DNA from: Streptomyces liliifuscus
Lineage (GTDB): Bacteria > Actinomycetota > Actinomycetes > Streptomycetales > Streptomycetaceae
Direction: 5' to 3'
DNA length: 64,000 bases
NCBI RefSeq assembly: GCF_016598615.1
Contig: NZ_CP066832.1
Coordinates: 248,001 to 312,000, forward strand
This document shows positions 24,937 through 31,490 of this stretch, piece by piece. Within the stretch, counting starts at the first letter, position 1. Every line of letters begins with the position of its first letter. The notes under the pieces were generated by a model. It made no database searches. It was not told the origin of the DNA and worked only from the letters and a program-made list of their open reading frames with translations. The translations under genes and the position numbers were made by a program.

Positions 24937-26532
24937 GTGAATGCCAAGCTCGTTGACCCCACGATCCCCACCCTGACCCCGGCGGCCCACCCGCTCAATG
25001 CCCACGCCATCGACCGCGCAGCCGGCGTCCTCCTCGGCGCCGCCTGCGGCGACGCCCTCGGCGTCCCCTACGAGTTCGCCCGCCGACTGGGGCCCGACGA
25101 GCAGCCCGCCATGATCGGCGGCGGCCTGGGCCCCTACAAGCCCGGCGAGTACTCCGACGACACCCAGATGCACGTCTGCATCGCCGCCGTCGCGTCCACC
25201 GGCGCCGACCTCACCAGCCCGACCGCACTCGACCAGATCGCCCGCAACTTCCACCGATGGCGCGACGGAGGCGCCAGCGACATCGGGAACCAGACCAGCG
25301 GCGTGCTCCGCGCCGCGAAGAACCACAAGACGGGCACGCCCGCCCAGGCCATGACGGCGGAAGCCGACGCCTACACCGCCCGCACCCGGTTCAGCGCGGG
25401 CAACGGCTCGCTGATGCGGACCGGCATCGTCGCTCTCGCTTACCTGGACGACGTTGACGGAATGGTCCAGGCCGCCACCATGATCAGCTCCCTCACCCAC
25501 AGCGACCCCGAGTGCGTCGAAGCGTGCATCCTGTGGTGCGCGGGCATCCGAACCGCCGTGCTGGAAGGCCACTTCGACGGAGTCCGTGATGGCATCGCGC
25601 TGCTCCCCGAGGACCGACAGGAGATCTGGCACGCGAGGCTGGACGAGGCCGAGGCGAACCCGCCCCACCACTGGACCCGCAATGGGTACGTCGTCACGGC
25701 CCTCCAGGCCGCGTGGTCCGCCATCACCAACACGCCCGTTCCCGAGCTGGCCCCGGAACGTGGATCGTTCCCGGCCCAGCACTTCCAGCTCGCCACCGAA
25801 GCGGCGGTCCGCGCGGGAGACGACACGGACACCGTGGCCGCTATCGCGGGCACCCTCCTGGGAGCGCGCTGGGGCGTGTCCGCCATCCCGCTCGCCTGGC
25901 AGCAGGCGGTGAACGGCTGGCCCACGATGTCCGGCCCCGATCTCGTCCGCTTGGCCGTCCTGACCGCCCGCAAGGGCACGGACGACGGTGACGGCTGGCC
26001 CTCGGCCCCGCGCGTCAAGATCCCCGGCTCCGCCGGAAAGGGCTACGTCGCACAGCACCCCGCCGACGCCGGAGTCCTGCTCGGCAACCTCCCCATGACC
26101 GAGTTCGCTGGCACACCGCCGGTCGATGCGGTCGTCTCCCTGTGCCGCGTCGGGCAGGGGCCGATCTTCTCCTCGACCGACATCGAACACGTCCGCGTCT
26201 GGCTGGTCGACAGGGAAGGCGAGAACTCCAACCTCCACTACGCCCTCGACCAGGCGGCCCGCCAGGTGCTCCGGCTCCGCAAGGAAGGCAAGCGGGTCTT
26301 CCTCCACTGCGTCGCGGGCCGCTCGCGCACCCCTGCCGTGGCAGCGACGTACAGCACGCTCCTGGGAACGGACCCCCGCACCGCCCTGACGGAGGTCTGG
26401 GTGACCCTGGGCAAGCACTGGACCCTCCTGGCGCACCCGCAGCTCCATGACGCCGTGTACGAACTGGCCGGGCAGCAGCCGCACCGGCCGCAGTCCCGCC
26501 CTCGCCGCCGCTTCTTCCGCAAGCGCAGCTGA
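24937..26532 (+). CDS. ADP-ribosylglycohydrolase fused to dual-specificity phosphatase
   Basis: 531 aa. Residues about 24-345 form an ADP-ribosylglycohydrolase (DraG/ARH family): GAACGDALGVPYEF, SDDTQ (73-77) and DDTDT (295-299) supply the two-metal site that removes ADP-ribose from proteins or nucleic acids. Residues about 360-515 form a dual-specificity phosphatase: HCVAGRSR (457-464, Cys458 nucleophile, Arg464) with a candidate general acid Asp425 in VWLVDREGEN. It is the only plus-strand gene in the first 58 kb and ends in two strong terminators. The fusion should erase both ADP-ribose and phosphate, matching the ADP-ribosyltransferase-like and kinase-like proteins at 31.5-36.4 kb. Confidence 0.85.
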   Translation: MNAKLVDPTIPTLTPAAHPLNAHAIDRAAGVLLGAACGDALGVPYEFARRLGPDEQPAMIGGGLGPYKPGEYSDDTQMHVCIAAVASTGADLTSPTALDQIARNFHRWRDGGASDIGNQTSGVLRAAKNHKTGTPAQAMTAEADAYTARTRFSAGNGSLMRTGIVALAYLDDVDGMVQAATMISSLTHSDPECVEACILWCAGIRTAVLEGHFDGVRDGIALLPEDRQEIWHARLDEAEANPPHHWTRNGYVVTALQAAWSAITNTPVPELAPERGSFPAQHFQLATEAAVRAGDDTDTVAAIAGTLLGARWGVSAIPLAWQQAVNGWPTMSGPDLVRLAVLTARKGTDDGDGWPSAPRVKIPGSAGKGYVAQHPADAGVLLGNLPMTEFAGTPPVDAVVSLCRVGQGPIFSSTDIEHVRVWLVDREGENSNLHYALDQAARQVLRLRKEGKRVFLHCVAGRSRTPAVAATYSTLLGTDPRTALTEVWVTLGKHWTLLAHPQLHDAVYELAGQQPHRPQSRPRRRFFRKRS

Positions 26533-26563
26533 CCCGGGCGACGCGCCACACCGCTGAAGCCAG

Positions 26564-26593
26564 AAGCGCGGCCTCCATCCGGAGGCCGCGCTT
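26564..26593. terminator. Bidirectional terminator
   Basis: Perfect 13-bp stem (AAGCGCGGCCTCC / GGAGGCCGCGCTT) with an ATCC loop and TTTCGTC behind it, 31 bp after the rightward gene and facing the leftward HTH-repeat gene. Confidence 0.85.
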
Positions 26594-26706
26594 TCGTCAT
26601 CGTGAGCATGAAGAACTTGACGCCCTCGTCGCTACGGCGGACAACGCACCTGGGAACACCCGACAGATCTCACCACGACGTGCGAGACCCCCAGCAGGAG
26701 AGCCGA

Positions 26707-26736
26707 GAGCCCGCCGGTCGCCTGACCGGCGGGCTC
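26707..26736. terminator. Second bidirectional terminator
   Basis: Perfect 13-bp stem (GAGCCCGCCGGTC / GACCGGCGGGCTC) with a GCCT loop followed by ACTCGTTTCC. With the previous stem it insulates the two convergent genes. Confidence 0.8.
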
Positions 26737-26837
26737 ACTCGTTTCCAGCGACCGTCCGCCCTACCGTTCCGTGGGCTGCCCCATCTGGTCGGTCAAAAGC
26801 CGGGAGCCGGTCGACAGGGCAAGGCCACCAAGGCCTC

Positions 26838-28190
26838 CTAGCGCCTGGGACCGAAGCGGCCGGATCCCCTGCGGCTGAGGACGAACTCGTAGACCGTCTC
26901 GCGATACCAGTGGTCCTGGAAGACCCGAGGCTTCTTGCCGTCATCGGCAGTCCGGTCGGCGAACGGGACCTGTCCGCGGGCGTGGTAGGCACGGATGGTC
27001 TCGCGCGCAAGGGCCTCGCCACGGGTAGTCATGCCCAGCACCTCGGCGAAGTCGTAGATATCCAGCAGGTCCCGCGGATCCCCTTCGGGCAGATCGTGGA
27101 CCAGGGCCGGCCCGGTTCCCTTGAAGGCCGCCCAGACATGCGGACGGTGCTTCTCCACCCACGCGTCGACCTGGTGCTGGTCATACGTACGCGGCTGCGT
27201 GCTCCGCGGCGCAGGGAAAGCCCGACGAACGACCTTGTCGCCCTCGCGCTTCTCCGTGACCTTGGTCCACTGGAGACCGGTGTACTCGGAGACGCCGTAC
27301 CGCGGACCAATCATCTCCGCAGTGAGCTCCGCCTGTTCGCCCTGCGCCTCGGCGGCCGGCTCCGCCGCCGGCGCCCGGTCGGCGAGTTCCTTCTGGGCGC
27401 CGGCGTCCTCGTCGGTTGCCGACGAGTCGGCCCACGCATGGCTGGACAGCTGAGCGCGTCGTTGAGCTTTGGCCCAGGTACTCCGGCGATTCTCGCGCAC
27501 CCACTCGTCGACTTCGGCCGCGCTGTAACCGTGTTCGCCGGCCGCAGGGAACCCCTCAGCGCGAATCCATCCCCGGGCCGTCTGTCCGCTGACGCTGTAC
27601 GTGGTCGCGATGCCCTGGGCGTCCAGGTGCCCGGTGCGCGCGATGGTCGAACGGTCCGGAATCTCGCTGCCGGCTGCAGGGGGCTGCTCGCTGACCGCCG
27701 GCTCCTCGGCCGTCGTCTGCCGGCGCATGCGCCGCTTACGGTTCACGAACTTGTAGGCCGTCTCGCGGTACCACCTCCGCTCCGTGACCTCCGGCTTCTT
27801 CCCGTCACCTGGCGTGCGGTCGGGGCCAGGCAGGACCTTCCTGGAGAGGTACCCGCGCAGGGTGGCTTCCGGCACCGGCTCCGTCCGCCCGAGGGCCTGG
27901 CCCTCCCAGGCGCAGATGTCCGACAGCGTCACCAAGTCCTTCGGCCTGCCGGCGGGCAGGCCGAACGGGTTGTCCGAGTCCTGCCCCTTCGCCCAGTGGA
28001 CCGGAAGGTTCTCCTTCAGCCACTCGTCCACCAACGCGGCGTCGCGGACCAAGGTCCGTCCGGGACCGGACGGCCAACCCTCCGGGAATCCCGGGAGCGT
28101 GGTCCAGTAGGCCACGTTGCCTTCGTTGGCCTCGTACTTCTCCGCGATGTCCTGTGAGGTCACGAGTTCATCAGCGTCGGCGGGAATCAC
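26838..28190 (-). CDS. Multi-HTH DNA-binding protein with internal repeats (450 aa)
   Basis: At least four copies of a helix-turn-helix of the excisionase/MerR kind: residues about 9-60 (LVTSQDIAEKYEANEGNVAYW), 86-150 (LVTLSDICAWEG...GYLSRKVLPGPDRTPGDGKKP), 190-240 (GIATTYSVSGQTARGWIRAEGFP), 290-345 (IGPRYGVSEYTGLQW) and 370-440. Modules 2 and 5 end in the same DRTxxDGKKPxV...WYRETxYxFV segment. Spacers are acidic or Glu/Ala-rich. It probably reads an extended or repeated DNA site. Start GTG follows AAGGAG. Sole gene of promoter copy 9, with a 140-nt leader. Confidence 0.75.
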   Translation of the reverse strand: MIPADADELVTSQDIAEKYEANEGNVAYWTTLPGFPEGWPSGPGRTLVRDAALVDEWLKENLPVHWAKGQDSDNPFGLPAGRPKDLVTLSDICAWEGQALGRTEPVPEATLRGYLSRKVLPGPDRTPGDGKKPEVTERRWYRETAYKFVNRKRRMRRQTTAEEPAVSEQPPAAGSEIPDRSTIARTGHLDAQGIATTYSVSGQTARGWIRAEGFPAAGEHGYSAAEVDEWVRENRRSTWAKAQRRAQLSSHAWADSSATDEDAGAQKELADRAPAAEPAAEAQGEQAELTAEMIGPRYGVSEYTGLQWTKVTEKREGDKVVRRAFPAPRSTQPRTYDQHQVDAWVEKHRPHVWAAFKGTGPALVHDLPEGDPRDLLDIYDFAEVLGMTTRGEALARETIRAYHARGQVPFADRTADDGKKPRVFQDHWYRETVYEFVLSRRGSGRFGPRR

Positions 28191-28334
28191 CGTTACTCCT
28201 TGTCGGACCGGCAGTGAACCCGCAGGCCGTGGTCGAGGTCCCGCGGGTGGGGGCCTGGTCGGTCAAGCTCGAGGTGGAGCCGGCACCGCCGGCTCCACGG
28301 CTGCGCCGGCCCCGATCGCGCAGGGGCAGGCGCT

Positions 28335-28363
28335 AAAGTACATCACGGTAAAACAATACGCAA
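28335..28363 (-). promoter_or_regulatory. Repeated accessory-region promoter, copy 9
   Basis: Minus strand TTGCGT-N17-TACTTT; the spacer (ATTGTTTTACCGTGATG) is the most divergent of the ten, but -35, -10 and spacing are kept. Confidence 0.75.
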
Positions 28364-28396
28364 CGCGCGCTCGAGGTGGTGCCTCCGTACGCCGGA

Positions 28397-28446
28397 GGGG
28401 TGTCTTCGGGGTCGGGCGCATGTCCGCCCGGCCCCGAAGACACCCC
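28397..28446 (-). terminator. Long stem-loop terminator
   Basis: A 22-bp stem with one G-U pair (5' arm GGGGTGTCTTCGGGG..., 3' arm ...CCCCGAAGACACCCC) and a CATGTC loop lies 9 bp past the GP88-like gene and ends that unit before promoter copy 9. Confidence 0.8.
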
Positions 28447-28455
28447 CGTGAGTAC

Positions 28456-29229
28456 TCAGTGCGCCAGCGCGAACTTCTGGCCCGCGCGCGCTTTCTTCGC
28501 GCGCAGCTTCTCGTCGCGCGCTCGCTGAAGGCTGCCAAATGTCTCCTGCCCCTGCTTCTTGAGAAGGTGCGGAATCCGGTTCGCCGGGATTCCGACGAGA
28601 GGGGACTCGCTGAGCACCGACAGAAGATCCGATTCCGTCTGGTCGGTGTAGTCGGCGGCGATCAGCGCTTCGACGTTGGGGAAGACGTCCGCATGCCTTT
28701 CAGTGCTCAGGTCGATGAGGTGGTCCTCTTTTCCTCCGAGGCTGTAGCACCAGAGGAAGTTTCCGGGCGGATCATTGGCGACAAGCCGCCTAAAACGGCT
28801 GATCTCCTTGGTGTAGCAGTAGAAGCGAACGCCCGGGGAGCTGCGCATGATGCGCAGCCAGGTGAGAAGGTATTCGTCGGAGAAGAACTCGCCTGAATCG
28901 TGCACGCGAATCCACTTGCCGACGTACCTCTTGTGTGTGAGTTCCTCCGTCATCTGCCTCTCGAATTCCTCCGGGTTGTCCCGGCAGAGGAGGAGATTCC
29001 GAATGTGTGCTGCGCGGACGTTCTTGAACCGGTACGTGCCGACCCGGGCGTAGCACAATTGTGCGCACACGCCGGCCTGAGGGCAGACGTTGAAATGGCT
29101 TCCATCAGGCATTTCGATCACGAAAGCTGGCAGTGTCCAGTTGAATACGCCGATCCTCCTCAGATCCGAGTTCTGGGTGAGGAGCCGCTTGGTGGCGGTG
29201 CGGCCGGTCGCGTTGGAGCTCTCAGACAT
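28456..29229 (-). CDS. GP88-like (phage gene product 88 family) protein
   Basis: 257 aa. FNVCPQAGVCAQLCYARVGTYRFKNV, then IRVHDSGEFFSDEYLLTWLRIM and FYCYTKEISRF are the hallmark stretches of the mycobacteriophage gp88 family. Three Cys in CPQAGVCAQLC suggest a radical-SAM-like or metal cluster site, though a canonical CxxxCxxC is not formed. A basic C-terminus (RARDEKLRAKKARAG) could bind nucleic acid. Start ATG behind AAGGAACGAG. The family's activity is not established. Confidence 0.75.
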   Translation of the reverse strand: MSESSNATGRTATKRLLTQNSDLRRIGVFNWTLPAFVIEMPDGSHFNVCPQAGVCAQLCYARVGTYRFKNVRAAHIRNLLLCRDNPEEFERQMTEELTHKRYVGKWIRVHDSGEFFSDEYLLTWLRIMRSSPGVRFYCYTKEISRFRRLVANDPPGNFLWCYSLGGKEDHLIDLSTERHADVFPNVEALIAADYTDQTESDLLSVLSESPLVGIPANRIPHLLKKQGQETFGSLQRARDEKLRAKKARAGQKFALAH

Positions 29230-29646
29230 CTCGTTCCTTGTGTTCCGAAGGGGAGGGCGGGCGGGTGAGGCGCCGGGCATCCCGCGTGCGGGCGCATGCG
29301 TGCGTGGATCCGAGCGCGATCACGCCGCAGTCGGCTCTCGTGAACACAGCCGGTCCTGGCGATGGCGCTGGCGGTGCGCGCTGCGCTGGTGGTGGCCGCC
29401 GAACTGGGCGTCGTCACCGTGACTGGCGATCAAGCCGGTGGGCCGTGGCGAGGTGCGCTTGGTCTCGGGCTCCAGGAGGCCCTGTAACTCGGCGACGCTC
29501 GGCGACGTCGACGACGCGGACGTCGCACTGTCTCCCCGGGGTTACGGCGACCCGGCCGAGCGGAAGCCGGCGTGGTGAGGTGTCGCTTCATGCAGGGCGG
29601 CCCCGGCTGATTCAGCCGGGGCCGCCCGTCAGGGAGGGGAGTGCGA
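29230..29646. other. 417-bp gene-poor gap with a terminator at its right end
   Basis: No supported gene. A 41-codon plus-strand frame at 29362-29487 (MALAVRAALVVAAELGVVTV...) has helicase- or ATPase-like composition but no ribosome site, and may be a decayed fragment. The rest is repetitive (GGCGACG/CGTCGACG). Confidence 0.4.
29595..29627. terminator. Strong stem-loop terminator
   Basis: Perfect 16-bp inverted repeat GGGCGGCCCCGGCTGA / TCAGCCGGGGCCGCCC with a minimal loop, 20 bp downstream of the leftward gene that stops at 29647. Confidence 0.75.
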
Positions 29647-30153
29647 TCAGTTGCCGCGGGCGAGGCAGCCGTCGGCGTGTGCGGGGGAGGTACGGAGGCG
29701 GGGGGATCCCCCGAGGCCGTCGCGGGTCTGGAGGAAGTGATCGCCCAGATCTTCCAGGGAGTTGATCTCTTCGACGGGCACCGGCTTGCCGCACCGGTCG
29801 CACGGGCCGATGAGGTCGAAGGTGAGGCGGCGGCGATCGTCGTAGGTCGCGAGGAAGTTCAGTGTTCTGTCCGCGAAGGGGATGGACAGCGCCACCGCGG
29901 GGAAGTGCTGGCCGTCCGCGACGAGCGGATGGGTGTCGTCGTCCTTGGTGCGGATGCTGACCGGGCGGCCAAGGGAGTTGAGCGAGAGACGGTGGCGCAG
30001 TACCGCCTCCACCCAGCGCAGCTCGGTGTCGTGGCTGTGGAGGGCCGGGTCCGGACCGATCCGGCTGGCCTGTCCGGTTTGTGCGCGCTTCACCGCGGCC
30101 TGGATGGCTGCGGCCTCAATGGGGTTGGAAGGCGTCCTCGTGGTGCTCGGCAT
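29647..30153 (-). CDS. Hypothetical Cys-containing protein (168 aa)
   Basis: Not recognised. The C-terminal third GPCDRCGKPVPVEEINSLEDLGDHF with HADGC at the end looks like a zinc site. The middle FPAVALSIPFADRTLNFLATYDDRRRLTFDLI is beta-rich. The ATG follows CGGAGATCCG. First gene after promoter copy 10; the GP88-like gene lies beyond a gap and a terminator. Confidence 0.55.
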   Translation of the reverse strand: MPSTTRTPSNPIEAAAIQAAVKRAQTGQASRIGPDPALHSHDTELRWVEAVLRHRLSLNSLGRPVSIRTKDDDTHPLVADGQHFPAVALSIPFADRTLNFLATYDDRRRLTFDLIGPCDRCGKPVPVEEINSLEDLGDHFLQTRDGLGGSPRLRTSPAHADGCLARGN

Positions 30154-30279
30154 CGGATCTCCGAGAAGAAGGATCGGGTCCGTGATCGGCACGCTTGCGC
30201 GCCTCACGGACACCGGGGCTGGAATCGAAGGCCGCGGACAGCGGCTCCGGCCGGCGGAATCTCCCGCCCGACGCCAATC

Positions 30280-30308
30280 ACAGTACCTATTGAAACAAGA
30301 ATACGCAA
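30280..30308 (-). promoter_or_regulatory. Repeated accessory-region promoter, copy 10
   Basis: Minus strand TTGCGT-N17-TACTGT. It is the rightmost copy and marks the border between cargo and the transfer region; no copy occurs beyond it. Confidence 0.8.
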
Positions 30309-30330
30309 CACGAAGGTTGAAGGGACGGCC

Positions 30331-30373
30331 GACCAGCCGCTGCTCCCAGGGAAGACGTACGAGTGGGGGCAGC
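30331..30373 (-). terminator. Probable stem-loop terminator
   Basis: GCCGCTGC-T-CCC pairs with GGGGGCAGCGGC across an unpaired loop of about 20 nt. It lies between the end of the giant-protein operon and promoter copy 10. Confidence 0.45.
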
Positions 30374-30409
30374 GGCACGGCCGGCCTGTGTGCTGCGGAC
30401 GTGGCCGGC

Positions 30410-30838
30410 CTATGCCGGCGCGGTGGTGAGCTGACCGACCTGGTCAAGCAGGAGTTGGGCCCGGGCGAAGGCTGCCGCCTTGTGACCGTACGACGGGACG
30501 ACCAGGTGCATGGTCTCGTGTGCCAGGGCGCGATCGGCTTCCTCGCGCGTGGTCACCAGCCCGAGGTTGATGGCCATCAACGGCACCTTCAGCCGTGCGG
30601 TCTTCGGGCCCAGATACACCTGGGCGGCATAGTGCGAGAGGTAGGGCATGCCGCTGATCGAGGCATATGCCGCAAGATCGGTGACGAGGTGAAAGTTGCG
30701 CTCGGACACCGTCGCGAACAGCTTGGCGCGCCGGCGCAGCCAGCTCACGTCGACGGGGAGGTCGCGCTCGTGCTCCGGCAGCGGGCTCCGCAGATCAGCG
30801 TGCCGCTGTTCGGTCACCGGATGTGCTCGATCTACCAT
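30410..30838 (-). CDS. HExxH metallopeptidase-like protein (142 aa)
   Basis: ADRALAHETMHLVVPSYGHKAAAF contains HETMH, a zinc-protease HExxH motif in a helix, with a further His about 10 residues on that could be the third ligand. The N-terminal part (LRRRAKLFATVSERNFHLVTDLAAYASISGMPYLSHYAAQVYLG) is otherwise unrecognised. Start behind GAGAGGAGG. Last gene of the operon that encodes the giant ADP-ribosyltransferase- and kinase-like proteins. No signal peptide, so it would act in the cytoplasm. Confidence 0.6.
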   Translation of the reverse strand: MVDRAHPVTEQRHADLRSPLPEHERDLPVDVSWLRRRAKLFATVSERNFHLVTDLAAYASISGMPYLSHYAAQVYLGPKTARLKVPLMAINLGLVTTREEADRALAHETMHLVVPSYGHKAAAFARAQLLLDQVGQLTTAPA

Positions 30839-30999
30839 GTGCTTCCTCCTCTCGAGTGGGGTCCTGCTCTTCCGCCAGGGCGTCCGGCCGGCCGTCCCCA
30901 TCCCCGGGCCGGCCAGTGGTCGTCTCGCGGCGGTCGGGCCGCGGGGACATCATGCCAACACGTCCCGCGGCCGCCCTTCGGCACCGGCGACGGCGCTGC

Positions 31000-31470
31000 T
31001 CACGCATAGCGTCCGTGCCATGAGTCCGCGTCCAGCCGCTCCAGTGCGGCGTCCTCCTCTGGGGTGAGGCGGTTGGTGAAGTCGTCCCAGCGGATCAGCT
31101 GCTCGAGTTCGGGGCCGTCGGCCGGCTCGATCCGTGCCTTCTGCCCCGTGGTCAGCTCCATCTCCACGCCGTCGTCCACGAGGTCGGCACTGGCTACCGA
31201 AAGAGATCGCCGCCGAGTCAGGTTGAGGTTGAACAGGTAGCCGCCGCCCTCGGCGTCCTGGCCACCGACCAGGGGCCTGATCCATATGACCTGTTCGTCG
31301 TCGTCCTCGAAGCGGTGGTGGCGGGCGAGAGCGGCGCGGAAGACCTCCGTCCCGTCAGGGCCCGACACGACCAGTCGCGCGCCGGCATCCACCGGGTCCC
31401 CGGTCGCACTGTGGTTGCCTGCGACGAGGTCTGCGAACCGCTGGCGCCACTGCTGCTGTGTTGCTGTCAT
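31000..31470 (-). CDS. Hypothetical acidic protein (156 aa)
   Basis: Not recognised. It has a beta-rich middle (VIWIRPLVGGQDAEGGGYLFNLNLTRRRSLSVASADLVDDGVEMELTTG) and an acidic helical end (RLTPEEDAALERLDADSWHGRYA). AGGAGCGATTCG precedes the ATG. It starts 20 bp after the giant ADP-ribosyltransferase-like gene and may be a chaperone or inhibitor of it; this is inference from position only. Confidence 0.5.
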   Translation of the reverse strand: MTATQQQWRQRFADLVAGNHSATGDPVDAGARLVVSGPDGTEVFRAALARHHRFEDDDEQVIWIRPLVGGQDAEGGGYLFNLNLTRRRSLSVASADLVDDGVEMELTTGQKARIEPADGPELEQLIRWDDFTNRLTPEEDAALERLDADSWHGRYA

Positions 31471-31490
31471 CGAATCGCTCCTGGTCAGCC

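Larger units (their letters stand above)
26533..26837. other. 305-bp gap holding two terminators only
   Basis: Between two convergent genes. Apart from the two perfect stem-loops described separately, no reading frame has a ribosome site or normal codon use. Confidence 0.5.

Noticed and set aside
29362..29487. 41-codon plus-strand frame MALAVRAALVVAAELG
   Set aside because: No ribosome binding site, no promoter and no similarity I can name. Kept only as a possible decayed fragment.
1779..30308. The ten 29-bp elements as coding sequence starting ATGTTGCGTATT (MLRI)
   Set aside because: Frames through them stop or are unsupported in most copies, while -35/-10 spacing is invariant. The coding overlap is real only at the copy in 22461-22489.
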